Source: Anaeroplasmataceae bacterium
GTDB taxonomy: Bacteria > Bacillota_I > Bacilli_A > Acholeplasmatales > Anaeroplasmataceae
Reading direction: 5' to 3'
DNA: 40,243 nt
Assembly (NCBI GenBank): GCA_029067355.1
Contig: JAIEEQ010000065.1
Coordinates: 1 to 40,243, forward strand
The position numbers and the translations under genes were made by a program. The first letter of the stretch is position 1, and each line of letters starts with the position of its first letter. Under the pieces are notes generated by a model. The model did no database searches, had not been told where the DNA came from, and saw only the letters and a list, made by a program, of their open reading frames with translations. Positions 27,052 to 38,100 of this stretch are shown one piece after another.

Positions 27052-28854
27052 TTACTTGTTCTTCTCAAATTGTGAATCATACATATCCTTATAAATTGGA
27101 CAGGTTTCATAAAGATGAGTATGACTTCCCTGACCAACAATAATCCCATGGTCCAAAACAACAATCTCATCTGCATCCTTAATTGTTGACAAGCGATGAG
27201 CAATGATGAAGGTAGTTCTTCCTTTGGCTACAACATCCATTGCATGCTTAATTCTAATTTCTGTTTCACTATCAATATTGGCAGTTGCTTCATCCAAGAC
27301 TAAAATTTTTGGCTTACGAAGAAGGATTCTTGCAAAGGATAAAAGCTGCTTTTCCCCCAAGGATAAATTCTCTCCTTTAAAGGAAATTGGCGTGTCTAGT
27401 CCTAGCTCACTCTTACTTAGCATATACCCGGCTCCAACCTCTTCTATCACATTAATAATCTCTTCATCTGGATACTCTCGTTCCATAGTAACATTCGACC
27501 GTATCGTTCCAGCAAAGAGCGCTGGTGTTTGTAAAACAATACCCAAATTTTTGCGATAGGAGGCTTTATTGTAGGTTTTTATATCAATTCCATCTACCAA
27601 AAGTTCTCCCTCCTGATAATCATTATACCCAAGCAATAAGTTCATCAAGGAGGATTTTCCACTTCCTGTATGTCCAACAATTCCTATTTTCCTTCCTGCT
27701 GGAACAAATAAGGATAGATCCTTTAATACATAGTTATCTTCTATATAAGCAAATCGAATATGCTTAAATTCAACATCACCATTTATTTCATCTGGAGCAG
27801 CTTCGCCATCTAAAATACGCGTGTCATTTGCTTCATCCATGAACTGATACACACGATTTGCAGCAACTAAAGAATCCTCTAATTCATTAAGATTATTAAA
27901 AATAGCATTAATTGGATTAATCATACGATCAAGATAACCAATAAAGGTTGTAATTAATCCAGCTGTAATTCCAGCATCTCCTAAAGCTTCATAGCCAATA
28001 AAGAATAAGATGCCAATCTCTGCTAGTCTTTTTAAAATCATCAAAAGCTCCCAACCAAAATAAATATTAATTGTATTCGCTTTGATGTCATTATAATTAT
28101 ACCGGTTGACAAGCTCCTTATATTCATCCATCATATTTTCTTCTTGATTAAAATCTTGAATGATTAATGCTCCACTAATAAGCTCATTTAGCTTTCCTGT
28201 TATTCTAGAACCAGTTTCTCTCAAGTCAAGATAATATCCATGAACCTTTCTTCTGTAAACTGTAATCCAAACAAGAATAATAGGGACAATAGCCAATATA
28301 ATTAATCCTAAAATTGGTTTTAAAACAATTAATCCAATATAAACAATAATAATATTGATAAGCGCATTAATTATAGAAAACATTGTCATATAGAAGGTTC
28401 TTACTCCATTACTATCAGACGTAATTTTTGCTACAATTTTTCCATCAGGCTCTAAGGAAAAGTAATCCACTGGAAGATAATCTATTTTGCGGATAGCATC
28501 CTCCCTTAATTTTTTTTCTATATGCATTCCTGCAAGCGTCTGTAAATATTGACTGAAATAACGCATAACTACAACCACAATAGTACAAATCAAATAGGCA
28601 CCAATCAGCCATAAAATCATTTTCATATCTTGAGCTGGAATATAGGTATCTAAAATTTCTTTTGTAAAAAGTGGTGTAACAGTTGTTAAAAAGGCAATGC
28701 CAATATTAAGAAGGAGTGTAATTAAAACTAGCTTCCATTCTCTTTTGATATAAGGAAGTGTCTTTTTAAATAAGGTGGATTTTGAATAGCCCTCTTTCTT
28801 TTTCTTAGGCATTGTCATCACCCTCTTCCATCTGCTGAGCCATAAATTGCTCAT
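27052..28854 (-). CDS. ABC exporter half-transporter (permease + ATPase), multidrug-type
   Basis: Walker A GIVGHTGSGKSSLMN, signature LSLGEKQLLSFARILL, Walker B ILVLDEATANID; N-terminal TM domain. The true start may lie downstream of 28854. Confidence 0.9.
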   Translation of the reverse strand: MSNLWLSRWKRVMTMPKKKKEGYSKSTLFKKTLPYIKREWKLVLITLLLNIGIAFLTTVTPLFTKEILDTYIPAQDMKMILWLIGAYLICTIVVVVMRYFSQYLQTLAGMHIEKKLREDAIRKIDYLPVDYFSLEPDGKIVAKITSDSNGVRTFYMTMFSIINALINIIIVYIGLIVLKPILGLIILAIVPIILVWITVYRRKVHGYYLDLRETGSRITGKLNELISGALIIQDFNQEENMMDEYKELVNRYNYNDIKANTINIYFGWELLMILKRLAEIGILFFIGYEALGDAGITAGLITTFIGYLDRMINPINAIFNNLNELEDSLVAANRVYQFMDEANDTRILDGEAAPDEINGDVEFKHIRFAYIEDNYVLKDLSLFVPAGRKIGIVGHTGSGKSSLMNLLLGYNDYQEGELLVDGIDIKTYNKASYRKNLGIVLQTPALFAGTIRSNVTMEREYPDEEIINVIEEVGAGYMLSKSELGLDTPISFKGENLSLGEKQLLSFARILLRKPKILVLDEATANIDSETEIRIKHAMDVVAKGRTTFIIAHRLSTIKDADEIVVLDHGIIVGQGSHTHLYETCPIYKDMYDSQFEKNK

Positions 28855-30580
28855 AGTACCAGCCCTTTAAGGCCATTAGCTCTTCATGAGTTCCACGTTC
28901 AACAATATGTCCCTCATCAAGCACAATTATTTGATTCGCATGCATCACAGCAGAAAGGCGGTGTGCAACAATAATATTCGTCTTATTTGAACGATATTTT
29001 TTTAAGGAATGAATAATGTTAGACTCTGTTTTACCATCTACCGCAGATAAGGAATCATCCATAATCAAAACATCAGCATCCTTCAAAAAAGCTCTTGCTA
29101 TGGCAAGTCTTTGCTTCTGTCCACCAGAAAGAGTAACTCCATACTCTCCAACAACCGTGTCAAAGCCTTCTGCAAGCATTTCAATATCCTTTTCAAAATC
29201 AGCAAGCATCACAGCTTCATTTACCTCCTCTAAAGAGGCATTAGAATCACCAATTAATACATTTTTAAGAACAGAGCGGGAAAATAGCATATGCTCCTGC
29301 GGTACATACCCCACATGACGTCTAACCTCCTGCTGATTATAAACCTCAATTTCTTCTCCATTGATAAATATCTTTTCATTATCAATAGGAAGCTGTCTTA
29401 CAAGCTGTCTTACAAGTGTTGACTTCCCACTTCCAGTCTTTCCTACAATCCCCAAGGTCTGTCCTTCAGTAATTGTCAAATCAATATGCTTTAAAACATC
29501 ATCATTATCTCCTTCATAGCGGAAGGAGAAATCTCTAAATTCAATTGATTTTATTTTGTTTAGAACTTCATCGTCCTTATCAACAACACTACTCTTGGCA
29601 TCATAGATTTCATTTAATCGATCTGCTGATATTAAGGATTGATAAAAGTTATTAATCATATTACCAATGTTTGTTAATGGTCCTTGAAATTGATTTAAAT
29701 ATAATGTGAAAAGTACTAGATTTGCAACAGTAAAGGGCTGAATTGGATCATTATAATATTTAATACAATAATAACCACCTAGTCCATAGGCAATTATGGT
29801 TGCAACAGCAACAATAGATTGAAACATAGGCTGAAAGATAACATTGATTTTCAGGTTTGCCTTTTCTACATCATAGGTTGCCTGAGAATATTTTAAATTC
29901 TTTTGATAGTTCTCCTCTTCCTTAGAAAATGCCCGTATCGTTCTTACGTTTGTTATACTTTCTAAAATAACATTTCCCATTTGAGAAGATTTTTCACGGA
30001 CCATCTGCCAATTTCTTTTTACTTTCGCCTTTAATAAAAGATTAGAAACGAAAATCAAGCTAAGAGGAATAAAGCACAATAATGCTAAATCCCAACGAAT
30101 TAATATCATTGCAACTAAAGTTACTGCTACGGTCATAGCCTCTAGGAAAATATTTAACAAACGATTTCCACCACTAAAGTTAACAGATTTTACATCTCCT
30201 AAGGCACGGGTCAGCAAATCTCCAGATTGAAAATGTTCAAAAAATGTAGCATCCTGAACTAATATATTTTCCATATACCGAACCTGAAGTGCATAATATA
30301 AGTGAACCTTTAGCCGATTTTGTAGTACTCTTTTTGTTGTTTGTACAACATATATTAAGATAATCGTGATTAAAAACGGAACTAAAATATGCAAAAATAA
30401 AAAGTTTACTGTGAGCTCTTTTTTTTCTATTGCATCTGTCAATTGTGAAACAATCCATGCAGGAACCAAATTGAGCACGGTAAGAAACAGACCCACAATC
30501 ACAATACTAACATAGCGATACCAGTTTTTTGATATGAACCACCATAAACTTTTGACAAATTTAAACATTTCTCTCACCAC
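28805..30580 (-). CDS. ABC exporter half-transporter, partner of the adjacent gene
   Basis: GIVGKTGSGKSTLVRQL, TLSGGQKQRLAIARAFL, VLIMDDSLSAVD; overlaps the next ORF, consistent with a heterodimer. Confidence 0.9.
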   Translation of the reverse strand: MVREMFKFVKSLWWFISKNWYRYVSIVIVGLFLTVLNLVPAWIVSQLTDAIEKKELTVNFLFLHILVPFLITIILIYVVQTTKRVLQNRLKVHLYYALQVRYMENILVQDATFFEHFQSGDLLTRALGDVKSVNFSGGNRLLNIFLEAMTVAVTLVAMILIRWDLALLCFIPLSLIFVSNLLLKAKVKRNWQMVREKSSQMGNVILESITNVRTIRAFSKEEENYQKNLKYSQATYDVEKANLKINVIFQPMFQSIVAVATIIAYGLGGYYCIKYYNDPIQPFTVANLVLFTLYLNQFQGPLTNIGNMINNFYQSLISADRLNEIYDAKSSVVDKDDEVLNKIKSIEFRDFSFRYEGDNDDVLKHIDLTITEGQTLGIVGKTGSGKSTLVRQLVRQLPIDNEKIFINGEEIEVYNQQEVRRHVGYVPQEHMLFSRSVLKNVLIGDSNASLEEVNEAVMLADFEKDIEMLAEGFDTVVGEYGVTLSGGQKQRLAIARAFLKDADVLIMDDSLSAVDGKTESNIIHSLKKYRSNKTNIIVAHRLSAVMHANQIIVLDEGHIVERGTHEELMALKGWYYEQFMAQQMEEGDDNA

Positions 30581-30647
30581 TTTTCAATATTACGTTATAA
30601 TTATAGTGAAAAATGAAGAATATTAAAAGGAAAAATTTACACAAAAA

Positions 30648-31481
30648 TTATTTACTTCTGTGTTTTTTTAATAGTTCTATTTCTTCTTTATATCCCTCAT
30701 CCTCATTTGGGGTTTCCAAATAAAATGGAAGGTGTCTAAGCTTTGGGTGGTTGATAATCCGAACAATTGCATCAAGTCCTATTGTTCCCTGACCAATTTT
30801 AGCATGACGATCCTTATTTGAAGCAAATGGCATCATAGAATCATTTAAATGAATTGCTTTTAATCGTTCTATGCCAATAAGTGCATCAAATTCTTCTAAT
30901 ACCTCATCTAAATGATTTACAATATCATATCCCGCAGAATATATATGACAAGTATCTAAGCATACTCCAAGCTTTTCCTTATACTCAACATGAGAAATAA
31001 TTTCTGCAATTTCTTCAAAGCTACGTCCAATTTCACTCCCCTTACCAGACATAGTTTCCAAAAGGATTGTCGTCTTCATTTCAGGATAGATTACTTCATT
31101 TAATATTTCAACAATTTGCTGAATTCCTGTTTCTACTCCCTGACCTGTATGACTTCCTGGATGAAAATTATATAATGCATTAGGAAAATGCTCTAGCATT
31201 TCTATATCAGACTTGAAAACCATTCTTGCAAACTCCCTCGTTTGAGGATTCGCTGAACAGGCATTTAACGTATATGGAGCATGACATAGCAATCCATCAA
31301 TCCCCACAGAGTTAGCATATTCCATAAAGCCATCAAAATCCCCCTGATCCCATGGTCTTGCTTTCCCTCCCTGTGGATTTCTAGAAAAATACTGAAATGT
31401 ATTTCCACCTAATTCAGTTATATTTTTTCCTGCTTTTAAAAATCCATTCGCAATGGATAAATGACATCCTATCTTAAACAT
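30648..31481 (-). CDS. nfo: Endonuclease IV (AP endonuclease)
   Basis: [78 protein letters not shown]. Confidence 0.95.
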   Translation of the reverse strand: MFKIGCHLSIANGFLKAGKNITELGGNTFQYFSRNPQGGKARPWDQGDFDGFMEYANSVGIDGLLCHAPYTLNACSANPQTREFARMVFKSDIEMLEHFPNALYNFHPGSHTGQGVETGIQQIVEILNEVIYPEMKTTILLETMSGKGSEIGRSFEEIAEIISHVEYKEKLGVCLDTCHIYSAGYDIVNHLDEVLEEFDALIGIERLKAIHLNDSMMPFASNKDRHAKIGQGTIGLDAIVRIINHPKLRHLPFYLETPNEDEGYKEEIELLKKHRSK

Positions 31482-31697
31482 TTTTACATACCTCTACTTT
31501 TATTCATGGTTAGTACCATTTTATCATTATTTTAACAAAAAAGGTAGAGAAATTATATTAAAATAATAAAAAGACATCTAAAAAGATGCCCTCTAAACGA
31601 TGTCTACCTAATGCTATAATACTATGATTACTTTTCTTCTCTATTAGTGAATACATCTAATACATATATTAAGTTTCATACAATTGAACTTATATTT

Positions 31698-32223
31698 TTA
31701 ATTCATTTTTTTATATTTTGAAATTATTTGAAGTATAGAGTCTGATTGTTCATTTAACTCCTTTGAACCATCATAATTCTGCAATAAAATTTTTTGCTGA
31801 TTTTGTGCTATTATATAGTCATTTTCTTTTATACGAACATTTGTTCCACTTGTTCTATTTGTAAAGATAAGGTAGTATTGATTTACCTGTGGAATTTCAT
31901 TATTTTCAGTATATAATTCCCATGTATTCAAATAAACTTTGCCACCATAAAAACAGATACACTCCTGTTTATCTCCATTCCCTTTTATATGATCTAGAGT
32001 TTCTACTTCATAAAAAGTAAAAGGAATGTCTATTCCAAATCCATTATATTGATTTGTTTCTACTTCCATTATAATCTTTCCAACAAAAACAGATTCATGA
32101 GCATCTAAAAATTCCTTATCCGTTGAATAATATATGAATTCTCCTTTGTTTTCATAAATTCTTTCTTGATTTAAAACTAAAATCAGCCAATATAGTTGAA
32201 CATACAGCAATAATTTTTTTCAT
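31698..32223 (-). CDS. Hypothetical secreted or anchored protein; ATG start is out of frame by one base because of an A7 tract
   Basis: GGAGG RBS + ATG at 32223 followed by A7 (32220..32214); the main frame (to 31698) is open but shifted relative to this ATG. Confidence 0.5.
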
Positions 32224-32275
32224 TTTATTTCCTCCCCATCTAAAATGAAAGATTATTATGAATCACCTTATATTA

Positions 32276-32312
32276 AACAAAAACTCTCCTGAGTTTAGAA
32301 ACTCAAGGAGAG
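32276..32312 (-). terminator. Intrinsic terminator hairpin
   Basis: CTCTCCT...AGGAGAG with inner AGTTT/AAACT; T5 on the minus-strand 3' side. Confidence 0.6.
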
Positions 32313-32392
32313 CAAAATTCCGTTTCAAATCCTTAGGTAATTCATTCAAATTATAAAGGATATCAATATATCCCCCTGTATAAATATTATAT

Positions 32393-32416
32393 TAAAAAAA
32401 TAGTTGTCATACAACA
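32393..32416 (-). terminator. Short hairpin with T7 after the amino-acid ABC transporter operon
   Basis: Minus strand GTTGT-ATG-ACAAC-TATTTTTTT. Confidence 0.45.
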
Positions 32417-32431
32417 TAACTTTTTTTAGTT

Positions 32432-33148
32432 TTACATAACCTTTGCTAAAAACTCTTGTAGTCTTTCTGTTTTTGGATGAGAAAATATTTCTTCTGGAGT
32501 ACCTTCTTCTGCAATTTGCTGATTACAAACAAATAAAACTTTAGTAGCAATATCCTTTGCAAAAGACATTTCGTGTGTAACAATGCATATGGTCATTCCA
32601 GATTGGGCCAACTCTTTAATAACATGAAGAACCTCTTGTACCATTTCTGGATCAAGTGCGCTGGTTGGCTCATCAAAAAGCATAATATCTGGATTCATCA
32701 TTAAGCTTCTTGCAATTGCAATTCTTTGTTGTTGTCCGCCTGACAAGGTTCTAGGATAAGCATTTATTTTATCTAGTAGATGCACTTTAGTCAAGAGTTC
32801 TTTTGCCCTTTCTACTGCCTCTTCCTTTGTATATTTTTTTAAATAAACTGGCGCCAAGATAAGATTTTGTAATACGGTCTTATGAGGAAATAATTCAAAG
32901 TTTTGAAAAACCATACCAATATGCTCTCGTACTGAATTCAAGTTCTTTTTTGTGATTTCCTCTCCTTTGAAATAAATCTTTCCCTTGATGGGCTCAACCA
33001 TCTGATTCATCGTACGAATCAATGTAGATTTTCCAGATCCAGATGGACCTATAATACATAGTATATCTCCTTGCTGAATCTCTAGACTAACATCCTTTAA
33101 AATTATGTTATCCTTATAAGCAACTGTAATAGAATCAATCTTTAACAT
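32432..33148 (-). CDS. Amino-acid ABC transporter ATP-binding protein (GlnQ family)
   Basis: [56 protein letters not shown]. Confidence 0.93.
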   Translation of the reverse strand: MLKIDSITVAYKDNIILKDVSLEIQQGDILCIIGPSGSGKSTLIRTMNQMVEPIKGKIYFKGEEITKKNLNSVREHIGMVFQNFELFPHKTVLQNLILAPVYLKKYTKEEAVERAKELLTKVHLLDKINAYPRTLSGGQQQRIAIARSLMMNPDIMLFDEPTSALDPEMVQEVLHVIKELAQSGMTICIVTHEMSFAKDIATKVLFVCNQQIAEEGTPEEIFSHPKTERLQEFLAKVM

Positions 33149-33917
33149 ATCTCATCAGCTTCCCTTCTAGTTTTTTTAATAGAGTTGCAATAAGAAGAAC
33201 CAAAATAAAATACGTCGCCCCCATCACAAGATATACGGTTTGATAATCATAGGTTGCATTTGCTATTTTTCTAAAGGCAAGAGTAAGATCAACTGCTCCT
33301 ACAAATCCCACAATAGAAGTTTCTTTAAGTAAGGTAATACACTCATTTCCTAAGCTTGGTAAAGCATTTTTAATGGCCTGCGGAAATATAATCTTTGCCA
33401 TAACCGCTGGATATGAAAGTCCAAGGGCTCTACCTGCTTCCATTTGCCCCATAGGAACTGCATGAATTCCTCCTCTTAAAATTTCTGAAACATAAGCACC
33501 AGAATTTAAACCAAAAGCAATCATAGCTATAAAAAGTGGATTTCCATTATAAAATGCAAAAATCACAAAATATATGATGAGAAGCTGGACTATCATAGGT
33601 GTTCCTCTAAATATACTTACGTAAAGCTTTACAAACTTTTTTAAAATAAGGATACATGTATTTTGGCTTTCTATTCCATCAATTAAGCACAAAATTGCTC
33701 CAATGAAAAGTCCAATCACAAAAGAAACAAGAGTAATCAACAATGTATTTAATAGCCCTTTTCCTATTTCTAGATATGTATTTCCTTTTATAAAATTATT
33801 TTGCAAACTAGAAATAATTTTTTCCTGATCCACTAAAAGTAATATTAAAAGAATAAGTACCGCTACCAAAAGTAGGCTATATGTGATTATTTTATCCTTA
33901 TTCGTTTGCTTGACCAT
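33135..33917 (-). CDS. Amino-acid ABC transporter permease (HisM/GlnP family)
   Basis: [63 protein letters not shown]. Confidence 0.93.
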   Translation of the reverse strand: MVKQTNKDKIITYSLLLVAVLILLILLLVDQEKIISSLQNNFIKGNTYLEIGKGLLNTLLITLVSFVIGLFIGAILCLIDGIESQNTCILILKKFVKLYVSIFRGTPMIVQLLIIYFVIFAFYNGNPLFIAMIAFGLNSGAYVSEILRGGIHAVPMGQMEAGRALGLSYPAVMAKIIFPQAIKNALPSLGNECITLLKETSIVGFVGAVDLTLAFRKIANATYDYQTVYLVMGATYFILVLLIATLLKKLEGKLMRYVKD

Positions 33918-34713
33918 AATACTTATTTATGATAGTTTCAAAAATGCCTTCCTCTTTCATTTTATCTATGAAATCATTTAAGGAAGCTACCAAGCTATCA
34001 TTCCCCTTTGCTACTGCAATTGCATATTCTTCCTCTGTTAAAACAACATCTAGCACCTCTACTCCAGAAATTTTCTTACAATATAAGTTAGCTGGTGCTT
34101 CATCTATAATCACTGCATCAATTTGACCATTGGCTAGGGCGGTAACTGCAAGAGCTCCATTATCATAGGTTATACAAGAGGCACTTGCAATTCCTTCAAA
34201 TTCCCAATCCTCATCACCTTCAATGTAATATTGCCCTGTGGTTCCCCTCTGACAGCCAATTTTTGCTTGATTCTCACTCAATAAATTTAAAATTTCTGTT
34301 TCACTTGTTAGTGAGGAATACTCACTATTTTCCTTTACTATAATTACCTGACTTGCTGTATAATAGCTTTTTGAAAAGGATAAATTCTCTTCTCTTTTTG
34401 CATTTTTTGTAATACCTGCTATCGCAAAATCGGCTTTATTCGTGGATACTGCTAATAAAGCGGCATCAAAATCCATATCTTGTATTTCAAGGGATACGTT
34501 CAAATAAGACGCATATTCTTTTGCAAGATCCATATCAATACCAAGATATTCTGCTCCCTCCTTATACTCAAATGGTGCAAATTCAGCATTTGTTGAAACA
34601 ACAAGCTTGCCTTTTTCTTGAATCTCTGCTACCGTTTTAAATTGTGAGGAGCATCCGGTAAGAATCCCCACCCCACATAAAATAAATGTTGTTAATGCTT
34701 TTTTTAGTTTCAT
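33898..34713 (-). CDS. Amino-acid ABC transporter substrate-binding lipoprotein
   Basis: Lipobox MKLKKALTTFILCGVGILTGC; FAPFEYKEGAEYLGIDMDLAKEYA. Start ATG 34713 chosen (GGAAGGAG upstream); the ORF track extension to 34830 overlaps the T-box leader. Confidence 0.92.
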   Translation of the reverse strand: MKLKKALTTFILCGVGILTGCSSQFKTVAEIQEKGKLVVSTNAEFAPFEYKEGAEYLGIDMDLAKEYASYLNVSLEIQDMDFDAALLAVSTNKADFAIAGITKNAKREENLSFSKSYYTASQVIIVKENSEYSSLTSETEILNLLSENQAKIGCQRGTTGQYYIEGDEDWEFEGIASASCITYDNGALAVTALANGQIDAVIIDEAPANLYCKKISGVEVLDVVLTEEEYAIAVAKGNDSLVASLNDFIDKMKEEGIFETIINKYYGQANE

Positions 34714-34761
34714 TTTCTTTGTCTCCTTCCATATTTTTTTAATAGAAACTAATCTGGAAAC

Positions 34762-35035
34762 AAAAAACGTCCCCAGACTTTGCATATAAAGTCTAAGGAC
34801 GTATGAAATCAATACAATACGTGGTGCCACCTTAGTTCATCATTACCTCACGATAATGAAACTCTATAGGTTCTATCAAACCTAGACGCTATCACGGGCG
34901 AACCCGGCGTACCCTACTCATAAGTTCAGGCTGCAGCTCCAAGAGGCGTTCCCTAAATTTTAGAATATCATCCTTTCACCATTTGATGACTCGCTAAATC
35001 CCTTTTTTTAGGTACTCATTCTTTTCACAGCTATT
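34762..35035 (-). promoter_or_regulatory. T-box riboswitch leader of the amino-acid ABC transporter operon
   Basis: Minus strand carries the T-box sequence AAGGTGGCACCACG (34833..34820), Stem I elements GGTGAAAGGATGAT and GAGTAGGGTACGCCGGG, and a terminator ACGTCCTTAGACTTT-ATATGC-AAAGTCTGGGGACGTTTTTT (34802..34762). Confidence 0.9.
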
Positions 35036-35142
35036 GAGATATATTATAAACATTTTTTTTATTTTGTAAAGAGTCTTTTAAAAAAATTAGTATTTTTATT
35101 TTAAATATGTAAATTTTTTATATAATTAGGAGAATAGCTAAG

Positions 35143-35182
35143 AAAAAATGCTACCAGAAATATCTAGTAGCATCATTTTTTA
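35143..35182 (-). terminator. Intrinsic terminator after nifJ/por
   Basis: AAAAAATGCTAC...GTAGCATCATTTTTT hairpin. Confidence 0.75.
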
Positions 35183-35188
35183 TTTTAA

Positions 35189-38100
35189 TTATTTATTAGG
35201 ATATTCAACATTTGCTAAACGAGTATAGTTTGCATAGCGCTTTTGAGCATCCTTCATATTCATTTCAAGAAGCTCTTGAGCCTTTTCTGGATTAATCTTT
35301 ACAAGCTGTGCATAACGACCTTCATTCATTAGGAAGTCATTATACTTTGTCCAGTCTGGTTCCTTAGAGTCCATCTGGAATGGGTTCTTTCCTTCCTTAG
35401 CTAAATCAGGGTTAAATCTGAATGTTGGCCAATAGCCACACTCCGTAGCCTTCTTAGCCTCTGCTTGACTCATAAATAATCCCTTCTTAATGTTATGAGC
35501 AATACATGGAGAATAACAGATTATGATAGAAGGTCCATTATAAGCTTCTGCTTCCTTTAATGCCTTAATAACCTGATTTTGATTATATCCATGACATACA
35601 GTTGCAACATAAACATGGCCATAGGACATAGCAATTGAAGCTAAATCCTTCTTGAAGGTTGGCTTACCAGCAGCAGCGAACTTCGCAATAGCACCCGTTC
35701 TTGAAGACTTAGAGGATTGACCTCCTGTATTAGAGTAAACCTCTGTATCTACAACTAAGATATTAACATCCTCATTATTTGCGATAACATGGTCTAAGCC
35801 ACCATAACCAATATCGTAAGCCCATCCATCTCCACCAATAATCCACTGGCTAACCTTAACTAGATAATCCTTTAAGGATAAAATTTCTTTTGCATAAGGT
35901 GCATCAATGCCCTTCATTGCCTCAACAATCTTTGGAGCTAATTCCTTAGTCTTAGCACCAGATGTTCTGTTTTCCATCCACTCTGTACATAGCTTTTGAG
36001 CATCAACAGGCATATCATTCATATTTAATGCCATAACATTTTGGATTCTGTCACGTAAGGTTTCAACAGCCATACGCATACCAAAGCCAAATTCTGCATT
36101 ATCCTCAAATAAAGAGTTTGCCCAAGCTGGACCACGTCCTTCTGCATTTGTAGTATATGGGCTAGATGGATATGAGCCAGAATAAATGGATGTACATCCA
36201 GTAGCATTAGCCACTAGCATACGATCACCAAACAATTGAGAAACAGCCTTAACATAAGGAGTTTCTCCACAGCCTCCACAAGCACCAGAGAATTCAAATA
36301 ATGGCTTGGAGAACTGAACATTCTTTGCATTATTTGTTCCAGCAATATCGCCCTTATAGCTTACCTTATTATAGAAATATTCACAAATCTTAGCTTCTTT
36401 ATTCTTATTAGAATCAGCCATAGAATGAGAAGTTAATGCTGGATGCTGAACCATAGCACCAGTTTCATCCTTAACCTTCTTACCAGGACATACAGTTAAA
36501 CATACACCACATCCTGTACAATCTAATGTAGAAACCTGAAGCGTATATTTATAGCCCTTGAAGCCTGTTGCGTCTAAGAATTGTGCACCCTTAGGAGCCT
36601 TAGCAACTTCTTCCTCAGTACATAGGAACGGACGGATACAAGCATGAGGACAAACAAATGCACACTGGTTACACTGAATACAATTCTCTGAAGTCCATAG
36701 AGGTACATCTGTTGCTACACCACGCTTCTCATAGGCAGCAGTTCCCTGAGGCATATGGCAGTCATCACCAAATTTAGCAAACACAGATAAAGGTAGAGAA
36801 TCACCATCAATTGCGTTGATTACATCTGCAATCTCTCTTACGAATTCAGGTCTCTTCATATCAACCTTCTTTTCTTCATCTACTAAATCTGCCCATTCAG
36901 GCTTAACTGGTACTTCAACTAGCTTTGTACCACCCATATCAATAGCCTTATGGTTTTGATCAACTAATTCTTGACCCTTTCTCAAATAGGTCTTAGTTGC
37001 AAATTCCTTCATATGCTGTTTTGCTTCTTCATAATCCATAATCTGCTCATTTAATTTGAAGAAAGCGGATTGCATAATGGTATTAACACCTAAGCCTGGA
37101 CGGAAACCGCATTCTCTTGCGGCAGCATTTGCAGCAATAATGTAGAATTTAGCATGCTTTTCAGCTAATAATCTCTTATAACGATTAGGTAGACGCTTTT
37201 CAATATTCTTTGCATCTACTACTGTATTTAGTAAGAATGTACCACCATCACGTAGTCCTGAAATCATATCAAACTTATCTAGATAAGCATCTAATGAACA
37301 AGAAACAAAGTGTGGCTTATTAACTAAATAAGTAGAACGAATAGGATTCTTAGAGAAACGTAAATGTAATCTTGTAGAACCACCAGACTTCTTAGAGTCA
37401 TATGCAGCATAGCTCTGTGAATAATAGGAAGTGTAATCTCCTACAATCTTAGAGATATTCTTACAAGCACCTACTGTACCATCAGAACCTAATCCAAAGA
37501 ATAGTAATTCTGTTGTAGTTGCATCAGCAACATCAATGTTTTCAGTAACCTCTAAGGAAGTGTACTTAATATCATCATTGATACCAAGAGTAAAATGATC
37601 CTTAGGTTTAGATTTCTTTAAATTACAGAATACAGCATTCACTAAATCAGGAGTTGTATCCTTACTAGATAAACCATAACGACCTCCAACAATAACAGGA
37701 GCATCCTTAGCACCAAAATATGCAGCCTTAACATCTAAGCATAATGGCTCATATAAAGCACCTTGTTCAATCGTTCTATCTAGAACAGCAATTCTTTTTG
37801 CTGTCTTTGGCATAGCCTTTAAGAATTTATCTACAACAAATGGACGATATAAATGTACCTTTAAGATACCTACCTTCTCACCTCTAGCTGTTAAGAAATC
37901 AACAACCTCTTCAGCACACTCAGTTACTGAACCCATAGCTACAATAACATACTTTGCATCCTTAGCACCATAGTAGGTATATGGCTGGTATTTACGACCT
38001 GTGGCCTTAGATATTGCCTTCATATACTTATCTACTACATCATATACACCTTCATACTTAAAATTCTGAAGCTCTCTTGTTTGGAAATAAACATCATCAT

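Noticed and set aside
26877-27203. 108 aa minus-strand ORF (MLIACQQLRMQMRLL...)
   Set aside because: Overlaps the ABC exporter 3' end and XRE 5' end in another frame; no family signal.
27203-27767. Plus-strand ORFs of 118 and 80 aa
   Set aside because: Antisense to the ATPase domain of a clear ABC exporter gene.
29386-29412. 12-bp tandem duplication (agctgtcttaca x2) next to Walker A of the ABC exporter
   Set aside because: Encodes LVRQLVRQL, close to the usual STLVRQLLR context of this family; likely coincidental.
31570-31606. Inverted repeat AGACATC...GATGTCT after the nfo region
   Set aside because: No T-tract, weak stem with internal competitors; function not supportable.
34714-34830. 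N-terminal extension of substrate-binding protein ORF (MAPRIVLISYVLRL...)
   Set aside because: It lies within the T-box antiterminator/terminator region; a lipoprotein signal with RBS begins at 34713.
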